Source of the DNA: Zeugodacus cucurbitae
Lineage: Eukaryota; Arthropoda; Insecta; Diptera; Tephritidae
Reading direction: 5' to 3'
NCBI RefSeq assembly: GCF_028554725.1
Contig: NC_071667.1
Coordinates: 8,229,501 to 8,293,500, forward strand
Length of the DNA stretch: 64,000 nucleotides
Both the position numbers and the translations under genes were made by a program. The notes under the pieces are model-generated. The model was given only the letters and a program-made list of their open reading frames with translations, made no database searches and was not told the DNA's origin. Position 1 is the first letter of the stretch. Each line of letters starts with the position of its first letter. Shown here piece after piece: positions 35,892 to 49,255 of the stretch.

Positions 35892-38425
35892 TTAAGTGCG
35901 CGCACAAATAATATTACTACAAATATTTCTTATTTTGTTGATTTCAAATTATTACTTTCGAGGTTGCTTGTCAAATCAACTAATTGACAACAACGTGGTT
36001 GCTTTCTTGATTTGCCGTCGGAAAATTTCTTCTTGTTAAATTTCGTACTGCTTTTTCTAATGTGGCAAGTTTTACGAAGGACTGCGTCGCCAGCGACTGA
36101 ATTGCGACGCAATTTCACAGAAAACATTTTCTAAATGCAAATTTCTTCGCACTATAACTTAATACGATTAAAAGTATTTGAATACTGTTCTTGTTTTAAC
36201 TACATTTTCACATTACTTTATACGCTCATATCTTCAGTTAAACACTTTTAATGAAACAGATAAAAATTATATTATATTTTATTCATGGATCTGATTCGTT
36301 GTGGCGCTTCATAGCATTTCGATTTATTAATTACTTGGAATTTCACACACACACACCCAACCACATACAAAATGACATAATCCCGCCTCTGTGGTTTAGC
36401 GATGCGGTGGCAAATGCGACGGTTGGTCGTAAGGCCCCCCTCGGTGCAAATATAACTTTGGACCGTTTCCAATTCACTAGCCAGCAGTGCTTTAAAATTT
36501 TTTCAAACACTTGTAATATATGTATTTTCAGGTCGGTTTCAAACGATCACAAATATCCTCTTAAAGTTTTTGTGTTTAAGTATGCGAAAAACACGCGCGC
36601 GCCTTTCAATTTCGCAAATTCGAGTTCCAGGAATTTAACTTTATTTTTTATTGCCGAATACAAAGCCGCGGCCAAAACTGGCTGGCTGGCTATTTGGTTG
36701 GTTGGCTGGTTATTTAGCGAAATACACTCGTAGTTTTGCCGTCGCGAAATATGCGAAAATACAACGACGACAACGACCAACGATGATGGCAACAACGACG
36801 ACAAAAAGCAAGTTTTCACTTTTGCCTTTGCCGTATTCTCGGGTGCACAAACACTTAAACACGCCCCATCATACACACAGATACGGCGACACGATACTGC
36901 ACTGCACTAATGCCCAGCCACTTTACAGGCTCCTTTTTCGTTGAATTGACTTTGCGTGTTTTTATAATAATACAACTTTTTATTCATTTATATTTTGCAC
37001 TTGTGCATTTTCTCTTATTTTCCCGCACAAATGTCTTTCACTCGCACATACGTATAATGTCTTCAATTGAATAGTGAATTGTGCGATTCTTTTTATCCGC
37101 ACATCCAGCTTTTCATTCACTTGCTGTCGCTCACTTTACTCTTCGTATTGCGTCAATTTCAATTCCTTCTTCGCTGGTACCTTCCTCAGGCAGATCCTCC
37201 ACCTCCTATATTAACAGGTATATATTTATTTTTATTGCTATTTACTATCGCTTTGCTTTCTACCTCTCCTACTTTGTACGAGTTTCTAGCTACTTCTTTT
37301 ATTCGCTATTCTTTTATCTCCTCCAGCATTGTTTAACCATTTCCGTTTCTTCTGCATACACACTCCTCCACTACGTATAGGCAACTATTCGACTTATTAC
37401 ACTTACTAATCTTTGAATTTATTCACTTATTCAATTCACTTCTCATTTAAATTATTAATATGCACTAAATAAAATATTTCCAAAAACAATTTCATAAAAA
37501 TCTAATAAAAAAAATAAATTTTTATTTGTTTTTATTCCCGATTCCGAATCTATACTAAACTCCGCGTTGTCGAATGTTCACACTATTTTGCCGATTGTTT
37601 AATAGCTTGAACGGCGATGTTATAGGAATTGACGGCGACGCAGAAACAGCTGAGCGAGATGTCAAAAGATAATCACGCCGATTGCTTTAAATTCAACGAC
37701 GGAATGAAAAAATTTGGAATTGGACGAATATTACCAATGAGCATGATAATTATCAGTAATTAATAATCTAAAATGATATCATTTTGTTTGTTTGTTTTTT
37801 TTTCAAATAAGTATTAATTCTTTAAATTATGTATATATATATACATATAGGATTTTTAACATTCGAAATATATTCATCTAAGCTAACATACTTTTAAAGT
37901 GGATATAATAAGATATTTAAAGCTGTTTATACGAATTTATAATTGTAGATTAAACTGCAGAATAGGAATTCCTTCTATTTTAATACATTAGTAAAAAAAT
38001 CAAAACCAATTAAAATACCTATGTGGCGCATTATGTCTGTTCTTATAAATACGCATCTGCGTACAAGTTTTTCCACAGCGTAAATATTTACGAACGGAAG
38101 AAAAAGTCAAACAGAAACTAACGCAAAGCCGAATAGCAAAAATATTGCAATACATTTCAGCATTATGTATATTTTGTTTTTACCTTGTTCGCAAAATGCC
38201 GGCTTACAACAAAGATAATATCTACCTTTCGAAATACGAGGGTTCGGAAATTTAAAATACTGGGTTGGTACACCATCGATGCACGTACGTACATGTGTGT
38301 ATTCTTCCATAAAATTCACCAAAAACACCGTTATATCGAAATAAAAAATATTCGTATGTTAGGAATAAGAATATACATACATAATTGTATATTATAGCTT
38401 CTAGTAGCTAAATTGTGTATTGTAT
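35892..38425 (-). promoter_or_regulatory. wge 5' UTR and promoter region
   Basis: About 2.5 kb between the wge start codon and the end of the next gene, both on -. A 65-codon upstream open frame with its own ATG (36127 to 35930) precedes the wge ATG by 38 bases on the same strand. The stretch 36400-37700 is less A+T-rich and includes GGCTGGCTGG and pyrimidine-rich runs, and is the likely promoter; no exact start site can be assigned. Other open frames here (36251-36733, 37067-37380 on +) look incidental. Confidence 0.4.
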
Positions 38426-38431
38426 TTTATT
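38426..38431 (-). terminator. Candidate polyadenylation signal of the RNF220-type gene
   Basis: AATAAA on the minus strand about 225 bases past the stop codon of the RING gene. Confidence 0.4.
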
Positions 38432-38654
38432 GTAACTGTGACACAGCTTTAGTTCTGGTTATACTTAAGAGCTAGTTTCAATGTTTTATCATTATTTCAC
38501 CTTACTACAACTCAATACTACTGCAAGTATAAAAATTTGCAGAATATTAATAATGCAGATGTCTGCATGTATAAATATATTTCAACAAAATAATTTTGAA
38601 ACGAATTGCAATCGAAAGGTTTTCGATGTGTAAAACATTTCTAGTGACGTTAGT

Positions 38655-39873
38655 TCACATATAAATTCTGCGTAAGTCTTTTGGCGTCGTGATCAAATTG
38701 CATTGTGGACAAAGTTTTCGTGCTCCCAACGAACGCAACCAGCACTCCTCGCAATGTACATGCCAGCATGCAACCGAAATTGCTGGATTTTTGTAATCAT
38801 CGAGACAAATCAAACATTTGAATTTATTCTGAGCTTGATTTTCGTAATGTCTTAATTTAATTTTAAGTGACTCAATTATCTGCGGGTAATTTTGTTGCTC
38901 ATTCTTAGGCAATGTATTTTTGCTGGGCTCTTGATCTTTTATGGATACAACACCCTGTGGAATGTAAGTTTCCGCATTTGGAGCTGTAATAACTTCTACA
39001 CTCGTGCGACGTAATTCTTCCACATTATTGTTTAATGGTGTTATTTCTGTACATGTTATTAGTCGTCGCATGTAGCTAGTTACATCGCTATCCGCACAGT
39101 TTCCATTTTGCTCAGCTATTGGTGGTATTACATCAGCTTCTGCATACTGAGCGGGTCCATAAATTTGTGTATCATCCTCATCTACATTTAAATCTTCTTC
39201 CTCTTCATCCCCAGCGTGAGTTGAATTGTGACTACCACTACTCCCAGTATTTGTAACAGTTTGTCCAATTCCAATTGCAGCATAACCACCTTGCAACAGA
39301 CTTGATACACGAATGCGCTTTTGACCAGCCCATTCATATTCTTCGTATTCCTCTCCTTCATCTTCTTCGTTGCTGGAACTACCTCCATCACGACCATTGC
39401 TAGTCCCATTACTTCGACGTAAACATTGCTCAGCATGTTGTTGAATTTCCTCTAGAGGAAAACTAACATTACAAACAGGACACTGTTGGTCGGTTGCTGG
39501 TGCCACCCGTTTACCAGTTCTTCTCTAAAAATTTTATTTTTGATAAAATTATAGTTTTTCTTATGCCTATAACATCAAATAAACAAACCCTTATACGTGA
39601 ATGGCGGTTTCGCTGAACGCGCTGAAATATTGTCCAAGGTTTTCGGCGTTCTTCACTATGTGCCAATGTATTACTGGCGCTCTGCTGTGACAATTCGGCG
39701 CTCGCTTCTCTAACTGCTTTCATTTGCAAATTTCTTAAACGCTCCATTTCCTGTTCAAAATGATTCTTCACTTCCCAATGTTGCAGTTTGCATTCACAGG
39801 TAGGACATTGCATGTACTCATCACCGACTGCGCCAGACCGCAATCGACTAATCGTTTCGGAAGCGGTCTCCAT
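38655..39873 (-). CDS. RNF220: RNF220-type E3 ubiquitin ligase
   Basis: Two coding exons, 39873-39589 and 39524-38655, give 384 residues. Order of domains: a CPTC...H zinc-binding motif at about residues 23-40, a second CPVC...H...C motif at about 110-128 (both UBZ-like and typical of RNF220), an acidic linker (DEGEEYEEYE, DEEEEDLNVDEDD), a coiled segment, and a C-terminal RING at about 333-372. The RING reads CLIC...CWHVHCEECWL...CPQC and the protein ends LRRIYM; this C-terminus is nearly that of vertebrate RNF220. Vertebrate RNF220 is a nuclear/cytosolic ligase reported in Wnt and Shh signalling; the same role in flies is inference. The reading frame extends five codons further to a GTG, preceded by a stop, so the ATG at 39873 is taken as start. 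Shorter than the vertebrate protein (about 560), mainly in the N-terminal half. Confidence 0.92.
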
Positions 39874-42360
39874 TTTTGTCTTTGCCACTCAATAAACCTT
39901 ATGAAATCACCTTCCGATTTTTCATAAATATTTCGATTTTAAATACTATTAACACTTTGACTTCAGAAACGTTTTTGATGCAAACAAATTGAAAAACAAC
40001 TACACACATATGCACACAGCAAGAATGTTTGATTTGTTGACGTCTGCGATTGGAAGAACTGACAGCTGCTAGCAACTGACGGCATAGATTTCCAACAGTG
40101 ACGAAAAAAAATTGCCACACTTAATTAATTAAGGATGATGTATACTTTTATTGAAATATAAATAGGTTAAATCAATGTACAGTTCAATATGTACATAAAA
40201 AATTTAAAAAATTTTATTTTGTGTACTTAAATTACTCATTTTATTTGTAAAAACACAAACTGATATAAAATATTTCATTTTCGATATATGTTATTATTTT
40301 ACAACCACTTTCTGCAAATGCAGCCCTTCATTTGATTTCTGCAGCGAATTCGATGAAGAAAAAGTCAAAGCAGTAAAGTGAAAAATTTTCTCGAAGAAAA
40401 CGAAGGCTATTGTTTATGTGCGATCGCGAGAGTAGAAAAGCGTAAATTTTTTATAATTTAATTTTTATTTACATTAGCATCTCACTTGACAAAATATTAG
40501 TCAACGAATGGATACATTTAAAATGTAAGGAAATAATAAATTGTATAAAAGTGCGCGTATACGACATTGAGCAGCAACGGTTTGGAATAGTTTTGTCGCC
40601 ATTTTGGTGTGTATGTATGTGTGTGCACTAATGTGTGTATCAAGGTAGGCAACGACTAGGTGGAAATCGAACCTCAAAAGAAAAACCAATTTAAACATAA
40701 ACCACCCAACTGGGTATTGAATAAAGTTATAAAAAATAAGTTCTCTGGTGACAAGTGTACTGATCAAACTATTTTGTGTAGTAAAATATTAGTTTGTATA
40801 CAGATTTGTGTATGCTAGTGAGGATGTATAGCAGAGACGAAGGTGGGGACAAGTTTGCACAGCAACAGTCACAGCTGAAACAACAACAACAACAATTAGT
40901 TTTCAGCAATAATGCAATAGCGAATATAAATATAAGTGGATTCAGTTCTTTCGACAGTGATTCTTTGGGCGACTGCTCAGAATTTGATACAGAATCGGTT
41001 ACTATGGATTACTTTAAAGAAAGGTATTTGGCAGAACAGAAATATTTCAGAATATGAATTTTTCAGTATAATGCTTTTTGCTATTTGATATTATTGTTAA
41101 CATCTAACTATTAATATGTATGCATAAATACCTAAATTTACAAGTAATGGAATATGTATGTGCTTAGTACACATTTTCGTTATTTATATACATTATGCGG
41201 TTCTCATTTGAATGTATATAAATTTGTATTGTTTTGCTTCTTATTTACGATATGTTTGCATTCCGTGTGTGTCTTGTTATAACTTTTGCTATTGCTATTT
41301 CTTTAAAAGATGAATGTGTTTCACTTCGGTTAATTAAGTAATTCAGTAAAATTTGTTAAATATTCTTATTAAATTCCATTTATAATTTCTTGGGATGTTT
41401 AAAAGTTTCAGTTAATACATTTTTGCAAATTCTGCATGTTTTATAATTTTTAATATTTCAAAGAAATTTTGTGGCGAAGGAAGGCAAACTAATTTATTGA
41501 AAAAGTCAGTGTAAATATAGCAAAAATACAAAATTGTAAAAAATATAAATGTATGCATCAACTCAATAAGTTATTTAGGCGGGCATCAGCATTGAATTTC
41601 AAATAATTTTTAAAACAGTAGTAATAGTGTGTAATAGTCTGCAGTTATACGTACATAAAAAACTTTAATTGTTTCATACATATTTCCACATAATTATAAA
41701 GCGTTTAAAAAACAATTGCTTTGTTGTGTTTTTTTTTTTTTTAAGTGTGTGTGTGTGATAATTTTTATATGCTGCATGATGTGTCGCTCTTTAGATGTTT
41801 TCTTGAAGTGTCGTCAATTTTAAATTTTATTACTCAATTTGGATCCTTACCCATACTAATCGAATGCATTTTTTAATATCTCTTCTCCCATAATTGATAG
41901 ATTATATGCAGCTTAAAAAGTCATATGCATTTAAATAAAAATACATCCATATGTAATTCATTACACATTTTGACCAAAAAGGAGTACAAAAACATACGAG
42001 AGTACGAGAAGTTTTATAAAAGTAAGGTACCGCAATTTTGCATTTTCAGCAGATAAACTAATAAAAGGTTTTAATAGCCATAAGAGGCTAAGACAAAGTA
42101 GTTGGTTGCTCATGCGAACTTCCGTTGTTGTATTGCGCTTGCGTTGTTATTGATGTTACAAGGGCGCACTAATTCCTTGCTACTAACATAAACAATACTA
42201 TTGGATTTAAAGGTACGTATTATTTCCCCACATACACAGTGTTAAACCTTTCGTTTATTTTATTTTAAAAAGTGGCATCACATTTCTATATATCTGTATG
42301 AATAAAGATTAAAACTTCATATTTTCTGTGGACAGTTCACAACGCCCCTCACCCACAAAA
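39874..42360. other. Head-to-head intergenic region
   Basis: About 2.5 kb between the divergent RNF220-type and TMEM47-like genes. The TMEM47-like ATG follows an acceptor at about 42338 (GTGGACAG|TTCACAACG), and a donor GGTACGTATT near 42211 suggests a non-coding first exon at roughly 42060-42210. A small open frame at 40812-41057 is listed separately. Confidence 0.4.
40812..41057 (+). CDS. Hypothetical 81-residue protein
   Basis: An uninterrupted frame from an ATG (MLVRMYSRDEGGDKF..) with a Gln-rich run (about residues 18-32) followed by a mixed acidic segment (SFDSDSLGDCSEFDTES) and a C-terminal DYFKERYLAEQ. Composition is more protein-like than neighbouring chance frames. A weak donor (AAAG|GTATTT) lies within it near 41023, but it does not match the phase of the TMEM47-like exons, so this may be a separate small gene or a leader frame in a 5' UTR. 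No family recognised. Confidence 0.3.
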   Translation: MLVRMYSRDEGGDKFAQQQSQLKQQQQQLVFSNNAIANINISGFSSFDSDSLGDCSEFDTESVTMDYFKERYLAEQKYFRI

Positions 42361-43329
42361 ATGGCACCAACAACAACTATAGAAACCATCACAATTACAA
42401 GGCCTCTCAAGGTTCGAACATGATTTTTCCTAGTAGATTGTTAACTAATAAATAACGTTTTTGTGCTCATAATTAGGTCATTGCATTTATATGTGGTGTT
42501 ATCGTTGTAATACTTATGATTATGGCATTGGCTTCCACTGATTGGTTAATGGCTGCCGGCTGGCGTCAGGGACTCTTTGTGCATTGTATTGAGGAAGATG
42601 TTGAATCACCTCTGCCCTTTAATTTACACGATCCGCCTGGTTGTTACGCTAGTCGAGATGTGGGTAAGTTTCATTGGTTCATTCATTTTATTTTTATTAA
42701 AGGCATGAATGATTTTTAAGTAATCACTTTATCTATTTTTTTTTTAATTAGCATACATTAAAGCCACTGCTGCGCTTTGCATAATCACACTGATAACCGA
42801 CGTAATTGCCACCATACTCACTGGACTGGGTCTGAGAACGCAAAACCATAATGTGAAATATAAATTTTACAGAATTGCTGTGCTAGTAATGTTGTTATCA
42901 TGTGAGTTTTTAATGCGCAAAAAATCTTATTTTTAAAACAGTGATTGATCTCGAAATTTGTTTAAAATAGAAATTAAAAAAAAATTAATAATATGGAAAT
43001 ATTGTAATTTGGTTAAATAATTTAATATCATTTTATATTTTAGTACTGGCTGTCTTATCTGCACTTATAATATATCCGGTATGTTTTGCTGGAGAACTTA
43101 ATTTGGGTAAATAGTAAGCATTTATTATAACTTATATATATTAATATGTGTTCAACTTTGCTTAACAGCAAATCGTCCAATTTGGGAATTTGGTTGGGCC
43201 TATGGTGTTGGCTGGGGTGCAGCTATCTTCCTATTCGGTGCCGTTGTGCTACTGCTATGCGATAAGGAATCGGAGGAGATTTATTATAAGGAGAGAAAAA
43301 TTGTACATGAAAACCAATTGCGCGCCTAG
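42361..43329 (+). CDS. TMEM47/claudin-like four-pass membrane protein
   Basis: Exons 42361-42411, 42477-42663, 42752-42901, 43044-43106 and 43169-43329 encode 203 residues. There are four hydrophobic segments at about residues 18-38, 84-108, 117-142 and 155-177, with the first extracellular loop holding Cys pairs (HCIEED, GCYAS) as in the PMP22/EMP/claudin superfamily. The last segment (FGWAYGVGWGAAIFLFG) and the following EEIYY closely follow vertebrate TMEM47 (FNWGYGLAWGATIFSFGG ... YEDYY) and nematode VAB-9, proteins of adherens-type junctions. A junctional or plasma-membrane role is therefore likely. Kozak context CAAAAATGG is good. The first donor (AAG|GTTCGA) is unusually weak. The exon 2 acceptor is AATTAG. 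Confidence 0.85.
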
Positions 43330-46300
43330 GCCAGGCCGCACGACCTGCCTGACGTCGTTCTTTAGATATTTAAGTAAATTATGCGATTTCTACTGATATA
43401 ATACTACTAACTACTACTATTACAAGAACAACAAAAACTATAAATTCAACACAGCATACAATAAGAAATGAACAAAGCAAAAAACGAATACGTCAAACAT
43501 TATATATAACACACATCAAAAAATCAAAGAACTAAAAAATAATTGTGTAAAACTGTCTGTCAACATTGCCGATAACCAAATTATTATATTTATCATATAA
43601 AGAAAGAAGTGACAAATCGAAGAATAACTTAAAACGAAGTCAACATCAAAAATTCAAAGCAATTATCAACACATACAAACACACACACACATTCATACAA
43701 AATCCACAACACTTCAAACTGATATTACGAGCCAATTTTGTGCTTCCTTTAAGCCTTTTTCAAATTTCATTGTATTGTTCATATGCTATATGTTACTTCT
43801 TCGGCATAGTGGCAGCTGAGGTGAAAACCCACCATCCAAAATATACAATCACACTCTAATACACACAAGCATATACACTTATACATTCATACAATGGTCA
43901 TGTATTTTGGGTGAACGCATTTTATAAAAAAAAAAAAAAATTACATACCTACTTATTACATACAAGCATATATTCATGTATTCATGGTGATCGTATTTAA
44001 CTGTTTAGTATTGTATACGTATATATACCTACAAACATATATCTACATATATTTACATGTATATTCGACGTGCATAATCATCATTATAAAAATACACATA
44101 CAAATTTCATTATTTACATATACATAAGCACACATAAATATATCTACATTTACTATATATGTAGATGTCCTTACCTATGCAACTTTTCTGGCAAAATCAC
44201 TTAACCTAAAAGCAAAAGCATTTCCTCAACAATTTCTTATTTTCCGTTTAAACAACTACATCGATGTGAACTCCGTAAAAAATAAAGAAATTAATGTAAA
44301 TTAATATCAATCGTACGTTGTATGTTAGATATTCAAACTAAATATAAGCGTAATAAAATTGTAGAAAACAAACTAACCACATTAAAGAGACGAACTAAAA
44401 CGGATTATAAAAAAAGCAAAATCAAACAATTAAATGCAGAGAAGAATCAAGAAGAGAATCTTGAAATTTAATATAAAATTACGCTCATGAACCTACCAAT
44501 TTAAAATCGACTCCACAGATATATACGTGAACCGTACCATAAAGATACAAGCAAACAAATGCATGCATACAAACACACAAACACATTCATATAAAAACAT
44601 ACAATCTCTCATATTTACATACATACTCATATTTTATATACATAAATTCATAATCGAGTATTAACAGGCAGCTATAGAAGTTATGACAAACAAGGAAACA
44701 TGTTGTTTTTGGTTTTACACACAAGAATTAAACAAAAAAATTAACACGACAAGACTTTGCCACAAAACAAGAGCAATTTCATGCAGCTTCGTTAATTCAT
44801 AGTTATAATAGAATACAACAGTGTGTGCAAACATGCAGCTTCCAACTAACTGTAGTGTATACATACATATAACAATTGATTTCATATACACATAAATTAA
44901 CATTTAGTATGCGTCACAAGGAGCCATTGTCATCTTGTTTAGTTGATAAATGCTAGACATTTTAGTATTGAATGTTTCTCAAATCGACAGACAACAGCAA
45001 AAATTGTTGATCCTCTACAACGCATGCCCTGATGGTCAAGCAACATTGGGTCCCATGGCGAGCGCTTATGTGTTAATCTGCCAATTAATCCGTGTTCAAA
45101 ATGTACCTTAAAGTTTCTTTATACACACGTTTACATAATAATATATTTTATTATTGCTTAATTAAAACCGTCAATTTGTAGGTATGTAGTTGCGTATATT
45201 TCGCTGCACTTTTACAAAAACTCGAAAATTTGTTATTTTATCACGAAATCTCCGAAAACAGTTGTATATGTCTCGAATCGATATTCGTATTTAAAAATTG
45301 TGTTTTTTGTTGCGAAATATTTACTCCAAAGAGTTTTCACGTCTGTGGAACTTTGAAAAGAAAACAGCATAACTCGAATTAGTATTATTATACCCTTAAG
45401 CTGTAATCTTCTAAATTCAAAAACGTTGAATTACCAGCAGTCCACAGATATGTACATGTTTATAAATAAATAATTTAAGCAGTTGAAAATTAGGTGCGAG
45501 CAGCATAAAAAATAGCGTTGAAAATTAAAATTAATATGCACACCCCTTTTATCACACAAACACACATACTCAAGTACATAAACCTATATTTAAAAAAACA
45601 TATTGTTTTATTGCAGTTCATATTATTTTGTTGATAAATTTAATTTATATCAATTTTTCTGTAATCAATAAGCAAATGTTGCTGTAATTATACTAATTAT
45701 GTGTCAGATTTAATTAAAACTGTTAAATTGTTTTTGCCTCTACATGGCCGCTACTATTGATATTTATACATACATATATTATATAATGATTTGTCTGTTA
45801 ACACAAATGCTTGTTAAAAAATGAATTTTTATGCAGCGAGCAAATATTTAAAGCACGAAAAATGTAAATTACCGTTAATTTGAAGGTTAAGATCTTCGCT
45901 TTATCTATCATATATTTCTCGCAATGCTTCAAAAAGACTTTTATTTTTGTTCAACAGACAATTTACAAATATTAATTACTGTTATAACGTTAAATACAAA
46001 AAAAAAAAACAAAAAACAATCAACTAAAACAAAAAAAATGTTTAAACTACACTTACTGCTAATTTATTCGTATTATTTGTACAATTTACATTATTAATTA
46101 TTCTATATATATTTTAAGTGTTTTCATCTTTACAAATGAAATGTCCTAACGCACTGACTAAAGACTTTTGTTACGAAATACGAAACGTTTTTTTTTTTGT
46201 AATATTTAAGTTTGGTTTGCAATGTTAATATTCATTAATATAATTCTGAAATAATAATTTCTTATAAATTCTCACAACACAATTTAAAACTGATGTAAAA

Positions 46301-46809
46301 TGTTTTTCGTTTCAATACTTTGTTAATTTTTATAATAAATATTTTTTTCATTCTCTACAGTTATTTGTGTAGTAACAAAGAATATTAACATTGTGAATTT
46401 TTACAGAAAATCGTAATATTCCTATAACACTGGCTCATGACCCTTATTTACTATATATTATTTAAATGTATTGTTTTTTTATTTAAAACATTTTGCTTTC
46501 TTGTAATATAAAGAGAGTTTAATACAATAAATATTAATGGTTTTTTTTATTTCAAAGAAGACTTTTAGTTTAAAAGTTAAGCACAAACAACGCGCTTTCG
46601 ATCAAATCAGTGCTGACGACGTTGTCGCATGGAAATAATTGATTTATTCTAATTTATTTACAGATATTATGTATGTATATTGTTTATTTCACACACAGAA
46701 AGTTGTGTATATGTATTCGTTGAAATATTTTTTATTTTCAATTTAAATACAATTTATCTAAAGCATTAAGTACATTGACTAAAGCAATAAGAAACAACTT
46801 AATACATAA

Positions 46810-46879
<70 letters not shown>

Positions 46880-48873
46880 TTACGAAAGTGTTAAATTGTT
46901 TGAACCCATCACGAAATGTCTGCCAATGAAAAATATTACTGCCTAATCAAATTGTATGCTCGCAAGCTGCTACTTGTGTTTGAACGTATGTTTTCCAATT
47001 AAAAAAATAATTGATGGCAAATAAGCTAAACATAAAAGAATTAAAGATTTTCTTACAGATATATTTTGTGAAGAATCATTATTCGCCATTCGAACACAAA
47101 CGCATAGGCAAAACTATTAAACAACATTGAATGAGAACAACATCAACAAACAAAAACAACATTAAAAACCACAATAACAGTGAACTAAAAGCAAAAAAAA
47201 GTCAAAAACTTCATTAATTACGCAATTGAAATTAGCAAAGAACAAAAGAAAATGACGACACAATGCGAACAGATAACCAAAACAACAACAACAACAAACT
47301 AAAAAACCAAAAATAAACAAAACCAAACAAAATTGAACAAATCGTAGGCAGGAACGTGCGGTGGTAAACTTAATTATAATTATAATTATAATAAAACTAG
47401 TATTACGTAGGCATAAAAAACTTAAATAAAAAACGAAATCGAATAATTTCAAACTGAACTAAAAATAAAATATAATAATAATAATGAAAAGAAAAAAAAT
47501 GAAACTATTTTTAAGTCTAAGTAATGTTTTAATTGCTATTATCTAACGATTAACTGATTAAAAGTAATAATTATGCAACAAATTAAAAATCCATAATTTA
47601 AAAATATTCAGCGCAAAACCAACGTAATTATGTCTGCGCCGTGAAATGATAAAACAACACCGAACGCTAAATATTTTAAGAACCTATAATACAACATATT
47701 AAGTGGCTTGTGCGCCGAAAAGCGTGCTTTTAAAATTATTTAAGTGTACATTGTATGTACGCGTTATTTAAAATTTGCATCGTTTTATTTACATACAGTA
47801 CATATTTGGTGTTCGGTTGTGTGAGCCAACAATTGCGGCACTTAAATGTCATATACATAAGTACATACATATTTACGAATATGTAACTTTTTAATTAATT
47901 TGACAAAACATAATTAAATTACTAAAATATACATACAAACAAGCATATGTTGAATAACACATTCGTATCGTCATACATACATATATACTTAAATATGCAT
48001 AAAAGTAAAATGTATAAGAGTTATGTATGTTAATACATAAATATATATATCAAGAAAGGAATCGTCAAATTGATATTGAGTTGGTAATAAAACTTTTGCA
48101 GTTAACAAATGTATTAGAAATTTATAGCTATTACACTAAATAGCCTACATAGAGTGGGTGTGTCATGGGTTGGTATAAATACTATTTTATAAAAATTTAT
48201 ATTTAATAATATTAATAATTATTATTTTTTTTTTTATTATAATTCGATATCTTGCATTTAAAACAATTTTCTGAGAAAATAATTTTTATATTTTATGTAG
48301 TATATGTTTTTTTTTACTTTACGTTACGGTTTAATGTAATAGTGTAACAACTGCTCTATTAAATGAATGCACATACATATGTACACGATATCAACAACCA
48401 AAACAATTAACATTGCTAGTGATTTTTTAAATTAATAAAAGAAACATGTTTGATAAAAGAAAAGTAAAAAGAAAGATTTTAAAATGTTGTATTTAATAAA
48501 AATTACAAAAAAAAAAAAATAATTATAAAAAAAAAATTAAGAAAGTAAAATCAAATTGAAATAATTTTTACTCTTAAGAGTTTAAGAAGTTTAAAAAGTT
48601 GCTATAAATATACATAATCATATGGCGTTTATAAAATTATGCCAAAAATTAAAATTAGTTATTTCTTTAATTCCTTGTTATTTCTGATATGGATTGAAAT
48701 TTTGCTATTTAACTAACTAGTTTCAATACCTGTTCTAGCATATGCTCCATACTATTATTTTTTATTTAGACGCAAATGTAAGTTGGCTACGATCAAATGA
48801 AATTATTTTTTGAAGAACTGATTTGAAAAGGCATTGGTATTTATATATTATATACCTACAACTACCTACGAAT
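43330..48873. other. Gene-free A+T-rich stretch
   Basis: No coding exon recognised after the TMEM47-like stop. Dense ACATACAT, CACACA and poly-A low complexity, with many AATAAA motifs on both strands; part may be a long 3' UTR of the TMEM47-like gene. A C+G-less run of short frames (for example 47162-47452 on -) is repeat-derived. Confidence 0.45.
46811..46874. repeat. (CA)n(TA)n microsatellite
   Basis: Nine CA units run directly into about 23 TA units, the longest perfect dinucleotide tract in the window. Confidence 0.95.
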
Positions 48874-49255
48874 TCGAGCTCTCGGTATTCGACTAAACGA
48901 CTAACTGGATTAAACGGATACGGCATTATTCGAATAATAATATTCGGTTTGCAGTATCCAGATAGTCGTAAATCTCCGACTATTAGATTAACAGCTCATT
49001 TCCGACTTTCCGGTTAACCGTTCGTTGTCGACTATTCGAATAGTACAAGTTTATTATTAACAAAATTTAAGACTGTTGGATTTCAAACAATTTTCATTTA
49101 TTCAAATACGTACTCGAAGCAGAGCAATTATTCGAATAATCGCAATAGAACGACTATTCGAATAGTATTAATCGAGTAATATTCATACGAACGGTTACAA
49201 ACCGGATATTAGAATAATCGGTTTTCAGGTTATTCGAATAATTTTAAGAGCCCTA
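48874..49255. mobile_element. Non-autonomous hAT-type element, copy A (382 bp)
   Basis: Flanked by an exact 8-bp direct repeat CTACGAAT (48866-48873 and 49256-49263). The left end reads TCGAGCTCTCGGTATTCGAC, the right end ATAATTTTAAGAGCCCTA; outer bases TMGAGCTCT and AGAGCCCTA are inverted counterparts with one or two changes. The inside is filled with TATTCGAATA and AACCG-type palindromes. Same family as 55141-56000. Confidence 0.82.

Noticed and set aside
39874..39888. GTG start five codons upstream in the RNF220-type gene
   Set aside because: Nuclear genes start at ATG; an in-frame TGA directly precedes the GTG and ATG 39873 is well placed.
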